Positions 47,501 to 58,088 of a stretch of DNA of 64,000 bases are shown here, piece after piece. Made by a program: the position numbers and the translations under genes. Positions within the stretch are counted from its first letter, which is position 1. Each line of letters begins with the position of its first letter. The notes under the pieces were generated by a model. It did no database searches, had not been told where the DNA came from, and saw only the letters and a list, made by a program, of their open reading frames with translations. The DNA is from Bemisia tabaci (taxonomy: Eukaryota; Arthropoda; Insecta; Hemiptera; Aleyrodidae), in assembly GCF_918797505.1 (NCBI RefSeq), contig NC_092794.1, positions 74,685,345 to 74,749,344 on the forward strand. The letters are read 5' to 3'.

Positions 47501-50500
47501 TAGATTTGCAAAAATATCTGAAACGGCTATTTCCTACCGAAGACAGTGACAATTGGTATACAAAGTATCGCGTCGTTAACTCGCTGGCGCAGTCTGCCAG
47601 AGGTAGACTTTTAGACGTATACTACAATATCAGAAAAGACCTCATAAAAAGCCAGGCGGTCACCAGCAAAAGGAAAAGGAAATCTCTTTCTGACGAAGGT
47701 AAATCTTTAATAACAATTTTTATTATTTTTTAGCGGCAAGTAAGATATTTAGGTATTTTTCTGCTTTCTATTTTTGTTTTTTTGTTATAAATTCATTCTT
47801 TAAATCAACGATTTAATTTAGTGATTAACCTTTGATTCTTAAAATACTTCTGCCAGACTCAAGCCTTTTGAAAATCTATGAAAGGGGTGAGATGGTTTTA
47901 TTTAAAAAAAAGAAGAAGAAAAGCATAACTTTTTTGGTTTACGGTAGAAAAGATAACGAAAGCGAAGAAAACAAAGGCAGAGAATAGGGTAGAGAGAGGG
48001 GAAGAAAGAAAAGAACAAATGGACTACACTCAATAGAAAGGGACCACTAGTACAGGGTTTCCCATGGTTAGTGGTTCCTTTTGCCTAATGCAATCCAAAT
48101 AATTCCACCAGTGAGCTGCTCGTTAGACCAATAATTTCAGTTTCAGCTGCATCAAACTCAGTTTTGGTCTTCCAGCTGATAAAGTTATCTTTAGTGCTGC
48201 TCTTTGTATCTGATAACTTTCTTCAAATGAGAAAGCATGAAGTAAGCAATAAAATTCCTTTTGCACCACAATATAGCTGCTAGTCTATGTTGTGTGGTCT
48301 GCTATCAGTGCCTATCTTAATTTTTTATTCAATGGCATTTTGTATACGTATCATAAATTTATTGAATGATACATCGAGTAATAGTGTCAACCAAATCATT
48401 AACTTGGTAAACCTTGCAATGAAGTAATTCCTTGACCAATTGATTCATTAAATAAATTGAAATTAGGACAATAATTCATTTATTTCTCTGTCATGATTTT
48501 TTACATCGAATGAAAAATTTTTGAAAAGTGCATGATGTATGGAAAATTTATTTTTTCTGGGTTACAAATTCCTCTTCCTTTTTTTTTGCAGAGGTCCAAG
48601 CCACGAAACCTGATTGCGAAGCATTGAAGTTCGTTAAAACTCAATACAAGCCTTTGCAAACTGTGACCAAGCATTGGGAAGCGACTTTCCAGTTGAGACT
48701 AGAGGAATTCAATAAAAAAAAACATTCCTATTCATGAGTACTTTGCCTTGTATCCTGTTCTTGGAACTTCTGATGGAGCCAAATTGGTAAGTCAATTTTC
48801 GATTTCCTTCCAGCTTTTTTTTTCCCACTTCTCTGAATTTTCTTTTTAAGCCTCTTCTAATTTTACTCATCAGCAATGGTATTCAAGGAAACCTTTTGAT
48901 CAAAATATCACATTCCAAGTTGCATTCGTTGATGTCTTGAAATTTTGAATCATATCAACTTACTACTTTCTCTACTGCACAATTTATTATTGAAGAATTG
49001 AGGACTCCATTGAGCATGTCCATTGAATATTAGCTGTTGTTAATTTCTTTACATCAGTGCCTCTGTTGAGATTGGAAGTTTTAAAAATTTAAAAAAAAAA
49101 AAATTCTGAAAAAATTTAAAACCCATAGAAAGAAAAGATACAGAAAGTAGCAGTGGTTTTCAGTGGTCTCCCTTACTTCGAGCCATATTTGGGAATTGCA
49201 CTATCATAATGCTTGCACATGAGAACAATGGACCTGATAGATGTTTATTACGACCCCCCCCCCCCCCCAAAAAAAAAAAATAACATAAAAAACACCATTG
49301 GGGCACAAGAGAATTGCAGAATTTATTTTTATACTTAATGTTTTCCTATATGACTGCCTGCGAGCTCCTTCTCCCTCCCCCCCCTCTCATTTTAATAAAA
49401 AGTTAGACGTGATATTTTCAGGGCTGTTAGCTACATGGAAAACAGGAAAAAATCAGAGAAGTTGATGAAAAAACAGAAAGAGTCAGTGAATTTCACAACT
49501 TTTAACATTGTTTTCATTTTTCTCTGAACAATGGCAGCAAACAAATATTTACGAAATTCCTCTCATGGTTGAGATTTTGTGCTTGTACACTGTGTACAGT
49601 TAGGGAACAAAATGAAATCTATGGAAATGTCCTGGAATTTTTCCAGATATTTTTGCCAACATTCGTATTTTGGTACTTGTTCGTTGGTGAATATTTTTAT
49701 TTTTTTGCAATGACACTGTGAAAATGGGTAGTGAAGTGTAAAGAAAAGTTTCTAAAGAATAACTTCTCATTTTTTGTTCTCGTTTTTTCACACTATATGA
49801 TAGCTTTTAAAGGGCCTAGATTGCATTTTTGAATATTTATTTGTTCTTATTTCAGCTCTTGAACGATTTTAACAGAAAGTACCCAAATCTAGTGCATTCA
49901 TTTTTCACAAATTGGCCAACTTTCAAAAGAGATTTTAAAGGATTTGTCGAAAGCAACCCCGAGAGCCATAACAAAAAGACATGTGACAAGCTTGGGATCG
50001 ATTTGAACGTAGCAGGTGAGTGAGAATTTTTGTCTGAATAAATTTTTTCGGTACCTCTGATATTATTACTTATTTTTTAGAGGGTCCCCTATTTTAATTT
50101 TACAATTTCGATCACTACCTAAAGAATACAATAATAATTCCGCAGGATTTAAAGATATGAATATGGTGATCCAGAACACCTCTGCTGTGCTGAGGAAAAG
50201 CGCCATATGAGCTTTTAGAAGTTGCCAAATTTTCTTTGACAAAACACGAATTTTCAGGGAAATTTGTAAATAGTTTCCTTTCCATTTTTCAGTGATTTTT
50301 GTTCGTGATTTTATCTAAATTGTCTGAAAATTTGGAGGAAAAATGTTCGTAACTTTCTTCAACAATAAATATTTTCTAAGAGGAAATTTGGCAACATTAC
50401 AATTTTCATACGGCGTTTTTCCTTAGCACGGCAGACCTGTTCATCATCTGTAGGTATCTCCAAAACAACTCAAATTTCTAGTTTTAGAATCTGTTGTAAT

Positions 50501-50590
50501 TTTTAACATCAAATAATATGGGGGTCCACTGCGTCTATACTTCAAAGAAATAGGTGTTCGAGGACAAATTGCCTGGAATGATACGTTCTT

Positions 50591-50631
<41 letters not shown>

Positions 50632-51320
50632 CTGTAGTAAAGAAAGTCAAATCAAATCTTTCTCATTTGAAATTCTCAGGACCCGAGTGGGTGTCCCTTA
50701 AAATACCCTTCATTACGAGATTCTTGGGCCTGAAAATAACTTTCATTACGAGATTCTTGGGCCTGAAAATATTCGATTTCTTGAGCTGAATTTTGTTTCT
50801 AAATGCTCTAGTTGGAGGCTTTTTTTTCAATTCATTTTTACTTTTTTTAGATGATGATCTTGCTGATGTCTATACATTACGCTTATTGGCAGCTCTTTTG
50901 GTGAAACCTTTACCGAAATTAACCAAAGAAGATTGCACAGAAGGATTCATTTGTTGTGTTAAAAGTGAAGCTGATGCAGTACTGAAAGGTGAGCAGAGAA
51001 GGGAAAAATTAAAGTTAGCAGGGCGCCGTCTCCAACCATTCCCTATCGTTGTCGTCGACGACACGCCAGCTGTAATAAAGTCCTATGCTCTCATAAATCA
51101 GGTACTACTAGTCGTTGATTCTCCATCTGCAGCAATTGATATGTGCTTCAAGACATGCTTTTTATTAAATGCTAACTACCCTGCAGAATCGAAAGTAGCG
51201 TGGCTGTTTGAACAGAAATATATTTATAACCACATTTCAGAATACGACTTTTTCTCAGCAGAAGAGAGGAAACTCTACAAAAGCTTTTTAGAGCACAAGG
51301 CTCAAAGCATTGTTGCATAA
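44541..51320 (+). CDS. Six-exon SAM-like-domain protein of the CACTA-like element (one frameshift)
   Basis: Exons are 44541-44613, 45661-45848, 47041-47698, 48592-48786, 49856-50015 and 50851-51320. All introns are GT-AG and all phases fit. The start ATG (MYSDFVRILVGEWG) begins a SAM-like fold of about 65 residues across exons 1-2, ending FSDLVLLMPVGDKIRFKQGF. A Ser/Pro/Gln-rich linker follows, with a PRRSPRI stretch. A conserved middle part in exon 3 includes ARGRLLDVYYNIRKDL and a KRKRKS nuclear signal. Exon 4 starts with KHWEATFQLRLEEF. The C-terminal exon is alpha/beta-looking with FPIVVVDD. In exon 4 an A9 run (48714-48722) causes a +1 shift and stop at 48735-48737 (354 codons). With one A fewer the frame continues through exon 6, to 580 codons. 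By position it is the accessory or end-binding partner of the transposase; that is inference. Animal proteins annotated SAMD3-like resemble it from memory. Confidence 0.8.
50178..50442. mobile_element. MITE in the last intron
   Basis: CTGCTGTGCTGAGGAAAAGC on the left is inverted on the right (CTGCCGTGCTAAGGAAAAAC on the other strand), with similarity over about 60 bp through GTTGCCAAATTT. It is a small hairpin element between exons 5 and 6 of the SAM-like gene. No clear duplication was seen. Confidence 0.75.
50593..50631. repeat. Poly(T) run of about 39 bases
   Basis: An uninterrupted T run lies in the last intron. Length is uncertain because such runs are error-prone. A 33-bp direct duplication (CATTACGAGATTCTTGGGCC...) follows at about 50709-50774. 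Confidence 0.85.
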
Positions 51321-51388
51321 ACTTACTATTTCATAAGTTTTTCAATTCAAATGTTTCAAAGTTTCATTTTTGTAGTCCTCCGTTGAAA

Positions 51389-53838
51389 ATGCCCAAGTGT
51401 TTCAAATGCTCCGCAGTGTTTGGTGAGCTACCTTACTTTCGGTCTCACCTTCGCCGCCATAACATAACAAAGGATGATCCTGTCTTTTGTGTGGAAGCTA
51501 CGTGCGGTCATAAAAGGTTCCAAAATTTAAGCTCACTTACGAGACACTATAAACTAACACACAAGATCTTCCCAGGAGTAAATGTTGGCCCTCAGAATTC
51601 ATTTAATAATCCAGAAGTTGAGCATATGGATGATGAAGTAGTTGAGTTAGGTATTACTGACCATGAGTCTTCATTTACAATGAACGAAGAGAAGTCTGAC
51701 CCTGTTAATGCTGAAAATCTTTCTTCGCAGCTCCAAGAGGAGATTGACATATTTTTATGTAAACTTTATGAGAACCCTCGAATTACCCGAAAACAGATTC
51801 AAAACATTGTTTCCTACTCTCAAAATCTTTTGCAAAGTGTCGCATCATCCTTGAAATCGTCTGTTCTTGTAACTTTGAAGTCATTAAATGCAAGCCCTGA
51901 TGTGGAATTCCAGTGGGAAGATATTTTTGAGGTGCTTGAAAATCCTTTTGAAAACTTGAGATCTGACTACATTCGAACTAAAGTCTTTGCAAAAGAAGGA
52001 AGTAGAACCAACAGCAATTTTACTCGGTTCTGAACCTGGGGCAGGAACTAGCAAGGGCGAGCATATAGTTCAGATGCTACCCTTGACAGCTCATTTCATT
52101 TCTTTAAGACAGTTATTGTCAATGTTTTTACAACAACCACAGGTTATGAGTAAAATTCTAAACTTTCAAAGAGAGCTTGGTAAGGTTAAAGATGTTTACA
52201 CCAATTTTATGGATGCTGAAGTTTGGAAAGAATTTAATCAGGGCCAAATTTTTTTTGCCTGCTTTTTTATATGCAGACGATTTTGAGTGCGGAAACCCAT
52301 TAGGCTCTAGCAAGGGAATACATAAAATCACTGGAATGTATGTGACTATGCCATTTTTACCTCCTGAACTGACCGGCAGGCTTCAGAATATTTTAATGAT
52401 CTATGTGCATCATAGCTCTGATAGAAAAAAGTTTAAAAATAAAAAACTATACGAGTGTGTGATCGAAGAGTTCAAATTATTGTATAATGAAGGATTGTGC
52501 ATCAATGTTGACCAAGTTTTTGAGGGTAATATTTTTTTCAACCTTGCTCTTTTAATTGGAGATAACTTAGGACTACACCAATTACTGGGTTTTTCTGAGG
52601 GGTTTAATGCTAATTTTCCTTGCCGCTTTTGCAAAATTCGTAAAGAAGACATGAGAATAACATGCAAGGATAATTTATCAATCTGGAGGAATCCAGACAA
52701 TTATGCTTCTGATATTGTAGCGAACGCTTTATCAGACACTGGTATAGCTGAGGAGTGTGTATGGCATGAGGTTCCGGCATTTCATTGTACCCGAGCTTCC
52801 GGTTTTGACGTGATGCACGACTTTCTAGAAGGTTGCCTCGTTTTCTCCCTAAAAGTCTTAATTCATCATTATTTGAAAGAAAAAAAATTCAATTTGCACA
52901 TCTTAAACCGTCGTATTCAATTCTTTGACTACGGTGCAATTGATAAAGATTCTAAGCCCCCGCTCTTATCATTAGAGGATGGTAAACTTGTAATTTCAAT
53001 GTCAGCCTCTCAGATGTTAATTTTCAGCAAGTACTTTGGTCTGCTTATCGGTGATCATGTTCCCGAGAATGACCAAATGTGGGAAATGTATATCTTATTA
53101 AGAAGAATCTCGGATATTCTTATGTCACCCTTGATTTCCAAAGATGTAACTAAGCTTTTAGGAGAGTATATTAGGCAACATCATGAACTGTACTTAGCCC
53201 TCAGTCCAGATAAGAGGTTAAAAAATAAAATGCATCACATGATACATTATCCCCGTTTGATTCAGCTGTTAGGCCCTCCCATATACTTCTGGAGCATGAG
53301 ATGCGAGGCCAAACACCGATTTCCCAAATCAATTGCAGTTTCCATCAGCTCCAGTGTAAATCTAACATATTCCATTGCCAAAAGAGGGCAACTAGCCTTC
53401 CATGCTTTTATAAAATCTCATTCTTTTCTGGCCAATGAATTTGGAAGCGGCCTTCCTTGCCAACTTTCGGATGTGCCAGGGTTTAATGAAATTGAAAACG
53501 AAACTCCTTCTGGCAACAGTCGAGTGCAAGTTGTTCCGTGGGCTGAGGTTAAAGGTACTCTGTTCAAAAAAAAAATGGTTTTAATAATTGGTAATAAGGA
53601 TCACTTACCAGTATTTGCAGTGATTCAATCAATTCTCTTGTCAGAATCTAATTCAATTTCTTTTGTGTGTTCGAATCTTGAGACTATTAATTTTGATACC
53701 CATTATTTTGCTTTTGAGATTAAGTCAGTCGAAAATTCTTACTACTTTACTGAGTATTCTAAATTGCTTCATCCCTTCCCTACTGTTATAGGCACAGCAG
53801 CAGGAAAATATTTTGTCACTTATAAATACGGCATTTAA
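51389..53838 (+). CDS. Zinc-finger Tnp2-like transposase of the CACTA-like element (two frameshifts)
   Basis: The protein starts at ATG 51389 with a C2H2 finger (CFKC...HLRRH, C-x2-C-x12-H-x3-H) and a second finger (CVEATC...HYKLTH). An acidic linker follows, then a VEPTAILLG phrase and the catalytic region. That region contains YADDFECGNPLGSSKGIHK, then LIGDNLGLHQLLGF and FPCRFC, and GFDVMHDFLEGC, the last resembling the DVMH motif of plant Tnp2 transposases. MRCEAKHRFPK follows further on. Exact DDE residues are uncertain; the Asp of YADD and of GDN are candidates. Two +1 breaks occur, at an A4 run (51991-51994) and a T8 run (52249-52256). Removing one base at each gives 816 codons including the stop. 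It lies only 68 bp after the SAM-like gene, with a possible splice acceptor (TTTTTGTAG, ending 51375) just upstream, so both may share a promoter. Confidence 0.8.
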
Positions 53839-54940
53839 TTTTATTTTTCTGTGACAGCTGCCTAATTTGACTTTTCCCTTAACTTTGAAATCAAGACCTT
53901 CAGCATTTTTCATTCCAAAAATTACATTAGTAGTAATTGGCAAACTTTGATCTAGGTACTCAATTAATTTTCACTCCAGTATTTTTGCACCGCAAAACCT
54001 CTGGATACCACTCAAGGCTGCTTTTTAGGCCAGGTCCAGTTATATTTTGAATCATGGTTTATTGTGACATTGACTATATTTTTGGTATTTTTCTTTATTT
54101 AATTTTACCTTTAAGATCTCTGACCTTAAGTAATTACTTTTCATAGCACTATTTTTGTACCTCAAAACTTCGGTACCAATTGAGAGGTACCTGTTTGGTT
54201 GTTCTAGTTCTAAGTCCAGTTCCTTTGTGAATCATTGTGTGTTATTTTTATGGCTGCTTTTTTTGTTTTGTTTTTTGTGTTTTTTCTGTATTATTTCACT
54301 AATTTATTAATTTCTCCACTTGTTCATCGCTTAACTTTATTACCATTTTTTTTCTGTGTTCGAATCTAGAGACTGTTAATTTTAATATCCATTATTTTGC
54401 TTTTGAGATTAAGTCAGTCGAAAAGTCTTACTACTTAACTGAATATTTTAAATTGTTTCATCCCTTCCCTGCTGTTATACACTCAACAGCAAGGAAATAT
54501 TTTGTCACTTATAAATACGGCATTTAATTTTATTTTTCTGTGACAGCTGCCTAATTTGACTATTCTCTCAACTTTAAAATCATGATCTTCAGCATTTTTC
54601 ATTCCTAAAGTTACATTAGTAGTAATTGGCAAACCTTGATCTAGGTACTCAATTAATTTTCACTCCAGTATTTTTGCACTGCAAAACCTCTGGTTACCAC
54701 TCAAGGCTGCTTTTTAAGCCAGGTCCAGTTACCTTTTGAATCATGATTTATTATGATAATGACTATATTTTTGATATTTTTCTTTATTTAATTTTACCTA
54801 TAAGATCTCTAACCTTAAGTAATTACTTTTCATATCAATATTTTTGTACCTCAAAACTTTGGCACCAATTGAAAGGTACCTGTTTGGCTGTTCTAGTTCT
54901 AAGTCAAGTTCCTCTGTCAATCATTGTGTGTTATTATTTT
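53662..54940. repeat. Direct duplication of about 590 bp including the transposase C-terminus
   Basis: Bases 53662-54250 and 54351-54940 are direct copies at an offset of about 689 bp. The unit contains the last 50-odd codons of the transposase plus about 410 bp of 3' sequence. The coding part of the second copy remains open to its TAA (ending near 54527). About 100 bp of unrelated T-rich DNA separates the copies. Confidence 0.87.
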
Positions 54941-55070
54941 TGTTTATCAGATGTTTTTCTTTCTTTTCTCACTTTTCTGCTCCCTCTGGTTTCTCTTGTT
55001 TCTTCTGTATACACTGCTTTCACTAGAGACTGCTTTTTGGCAATTTTGTTTCATTTCTTGTCCTACGTGG

Positions 55071-55240
55071 AAATCTTAATTACTTATGATCTGACCTATT
55101 TCTTACTCATCTCAGGTTTCCTACTTGAAGGAAAGTCAGCTGTTTTGTTAGTTCTAAAAATCTTAATTACTTTTGACCTGCCCTATTCCTTACTCATCTC
55201 AGGTTCTCTAGGTACTTGAAGGAAAAGCATCTATTTTGTT
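55071..55240. repeat. About 87-bp direct duplication
   Basis: Two copies share AAATCTTAATTACTT.TGA.CTG.CCTAT, CTTACTCATCTCAGGTT and CTTGAAGGAAA, at 55071-55157 and 55158-55240. Confidence 0.75.
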
Positions 55241-55721
55241 GAAGCATTTATATCTAATTATAAAAATTGTAAATAATATAAAAAATGATCTCAATGAATG
55301 TCTAGAGATCTAATTTATTTTTGAATTCAATACTTACCTACTAGGTTTTTCTCAACTTAAAAGCAAAATATGTTTTGTTAAGGCAATCATCAAGTAATGT
55401 GCATTAATATTTGTGATAATGTTTGATTCTCTCTCAAATTTTGTTAAAATTTTGATTCAAAATTTATCCAAGCATATTGTTCAAACATATGCAGGTTGTT
55501 TGTTTTCTTCAGTGCCTTTTTTTTAATTTGTAAAATTTATTCTTGTACGTTCATTGTATTTTTAAATTTTTCATTTCATTCAATAATGCAGCCTGTTCAA
55601 TACCTTCAAAAGCTTTTGTTTTCATTTGCAATTTAGCAATCTAAGTAACCTTAATCACTGGAGGGAAACAACCAGATCAAGTAAATTACTTAGAAAGAAG
55701 AAGGCTTCAATGTTAGCAAAT

Positions 55722-55790
55722 AAAGTTGACCTTGAGATCACTGATAAATTCTAATTCTAATTTTGTGTTTTTCATATATTCCATAATAAA
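55722..55790 (+). terminator. Candidate polyadenylation signals of the transposase gene
   Basis: AATAAA occurs at about 55722 and 55785 in T-rich surroundings and is the first clear cluster downstream of the second ORF. A true cleavage site cannot be placed from sequence alone. Confidence 0.25.
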
Positions 55791-56184
55791 GACCAAAATT
55801 GGCTCTCAAATAAATTAATCATAATGAACTGCCATTTTGAATACACTTGAACTTACCTTCTGTAACATTTCAAATTGTAAAATTTCCTATTTTTTGCTTT
55901 CTTCCTGCAAATCATAGGTTGTTTCCTTTCCATTTTAGGAATTTCATAAAGAGTTCTCCTAACATGAGGTCCACACCTATACAGTTGATCTCAAATAAGA
56001 CTAAGGTCCTAACTAAATCACAGTTTTATGATAAATTAAAAGAAATTAGCTCACTACTTTCTTAGTACTGTTTTGAGAAGTGACGAATTTACTTCCTCAT
56101 TTCTGATTACATGTTTTTCTCAATCAAACTGCAGACATATAGTGGCAGACATAGACCTAGAGAGAGAAAATTATATTTCATCGA

Positions 56185-56544
56185 TTTTTTTTTTTGGGGG
56201 GGGGGGGTGCTAAAAGGCCCCTCCTCCATGGCTGGGAGCAGTAGGAACCCTTCGAAAATCATGAATCTTCGGTGAGAGCCACCAGAAACCTCGATTCATG
56301 CAATTGAAAACTTCGGTAGTGTGAGCCGAAACTTCGGTTAGGTGTACTGAAGCCTTCGGCACGATGAGCCGAAGTTCGGTTCCCTGGACCGAGAACTTCG
56401 GTGCTGACAACCGAGAAACTTCGGCTCGCTCTACCGAAGAAGTGGCGTTCAGTGAACTGTTATGATTGGTGTTCCATATGAACCAATCATAGCGGCACAG
56501 GCAACCGAAGTTCGGTAGCTGACGCCGAACTTTTTTTCTCCGTG
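56185..56544. promoter_or_regulatory. Right subterminal repeat region of the CACTA-like element
   Basis: At least twelve TTCGG/CCGAA motifs lie between 56265 and 56544, several as back-to-back pairs (CCGAAGTTCGG near 56369 and 56507). Near 56463-56491 there is also a CCAAT-type palindrome, ATGATTGG...CCAATCAT. By analogy with CACTA elements these are likely transposase-binding sites. Confidence 0.72.
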
Positions 56545-57653
56545 TGCCTATAACTACCTATTGTCAGATCATTAGAAGCTCAATAAACAACATGATGAAT
56601 TTCTGCGCCTGCCACAATTATTTTTAACATCACTAAAATTACCTATGGCAACTTTTCTGAGCTCAGAATATAAGCTCGAGCATGATTTCAAGGGTTGTTG
56701 AGATTACTTAGGTATTCATTCAATTTTTAAATATGAACGTAAAATGATTAAAAATCCACTGTCATTTTTCCAACTGTAGCTCAGAAAGTCAGTAAAGGCT
56801 TTTTCAGTGAAGATGAGGCCTCCGCTTATATATTGCGGAAAAATTGTGGAACACATACGGGATAAAAGAGTAATAATAATTTTATTGAATCAATTCATAG
56901 TGAAAAAATTAAGTATAGCTTGTGAAAAAGGCGCCAACGCATGAAATTCAAGTTCAATCGAAAATATGCGCATAAACAGCGCCAGAATCGGAAAGTTTGA
57001 TCTCCCGCGAAAGTCGGGTTACAGCGCCCGCATAAACCCGACGGCGAAAACTAGCATTACAAACTCGGGTTTCGTGAAACCTCGGTTTCGAGCCTCGCAT
57101 AAACGTAGCTAATACGACAAAGCGGCAGCGTTGCCGTCGTCGGTTGCGTGAATATCGAATTTTTAATCGAAATTTTAAAAGTCTTTCAACCAATCAAAAC
57201 GCAGCACGGCCAAGCGAATGACGTCAGTCCGCTACTTTTACTTATCCGCATACTGAGGACTTAGATTTGGTTGTAAACAACCCTTTGACTGCTGATTTGG
57301 CTAACATATGATTGGTCATCGGATCGAACGATTGGATTCTGATCGCTGCGCGATGTGGACTATACAAACGCGTCTGAATTCGTCGTAACAAATCTAAAGT
57401 AAAGAGTTGCACTTTTGCAATTCATAAATTCATTTTTTCCTGTTTCGTGCGAAAAAAAATTTGAGGTTACTCAGCGACTAGGCTTTTGTTAGGTGCTCCG
57501 GAGGTCCCTTTAGCTTGTCGGCGCTTTGTCGGCTCTTAGTCCATGAACCGATAAGAAATAGATTTCAAAAATCGCGCTTTTTACCCAGTCGATTGCGCGA
57601 CACAACAAAGCGGGGACATAGAGTCGATGTCATTTCAATGTTCGCCCCGCTGG

Positions 57654-57954
57654 GACCTTGATGAAATTTCAACTTGTCTTTCTTTTTTTTCTTGGAGGAT
57701 TACAATTCTTCCTCTACCCTAGGGGAGCGAGAAAGTAAAAACCTGAGTCTTATTTTGAAAATCTGAATAGAGCGGGATCATCTAAAGACAAATGCCAATC
57801 AATAGCCGCAAAAATCATGAAAATCGGTCCGGTAGAACGCTGGAACTAAGCGTCACCAGATATGCAAATTTAGGATGTCTCGGAGCTTATAGCACAGAGA
57901 CTACGGACTATCACCTGTCCACAGAAATCATAGAAATCGGCTCGGTAGAACGCT
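57654..57954. other. Gene-free stretch
   Basis: No gene was seen. Two related phrases, AAAATCATGAAAATCGGTCCGGTAGAACGCT-like, occur near 57810-57840 and 57925-57955. Confidence 0.4.
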
Positions 57955-57981
57955 CATATATATATATAAAATGTATATATA

Positions 57982-58067
<86 letters not shown>
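57955..58067. repeat. Compound (AT)n-(GT)n microsatellite
   Basis: An AT-dinucleotide tract with small interruptions (57955-58017) runs into about 24 GT dinucleotides ending near 58066. Confidence 0.95.
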
Positions 58068-58069
<2 letters not shown>

Positions 58070-58088
58070 TTTGAGCGTTTATCAGAGC

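Larger units (their letters stand above)
43942..56544 (+). mobile_element. 12.6-kb CACTA-like (CMC-type) DNA transposon with two genes
   Basis: The perfect 20-bp terminal inverted repeat CACGGAGAAAAAAAGTTCGG begins at 43942 and its reverse complement ends at 56544. The terminal CAC...GTG matches the usual start of CACTA elements. TG occurs directly outside both ends (43940-43941, 56545-56546) as a possible 2-bp target duplication; at this length that is weak evidence. Both subterminal regions are packed with TTCGG and CCGAA motifs. Inside, on the plus strand, lie a six-exon SAM-like gene (44541-51320) and a zinc-finger Tnp2-like transposase gene (51389-53838). From 53839 to about 56184 the DNA is non-coding and AT-rich, with duplications. 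One frameshift in the first gene and two in the second suggest the copy is young but currently broken, unless these are sequence errors. Confidence 0.85.
42033..57653. mobile_element. Older palindromic-ended element hosting the CACTA-like transposon
   Basis: The left end CCTGCGGGCCGATTATTGAAAT is echoed in inverted form near 57630-57653. Inward, TAGCTATGTTTATGCGAGCCTC (42168-42189) matches the reverse complement of about 57087-57112, and GCATAAAC phrases recur in both arms. The arms (42033-42360 and about 56945-57653) have diverged considerably. The 12.6 kb transposon lies between them, so it probably inserted into this older element or its remains. No secure duplication was seen. Confidence 0.5.

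Noticed and set aside
48029..48110. Short hairpin near GGGACCACT...AGTGGTTCC with an inverted partner phrase near 46441
   Set aside because: Similarity is limited to about 25 bp and no element ends or target duplication could be placed.
57792..58067. ORF running into the microsatellite
   Set aside because: Its C-terminus is a translated AT/GT repeat; not credible as protein.
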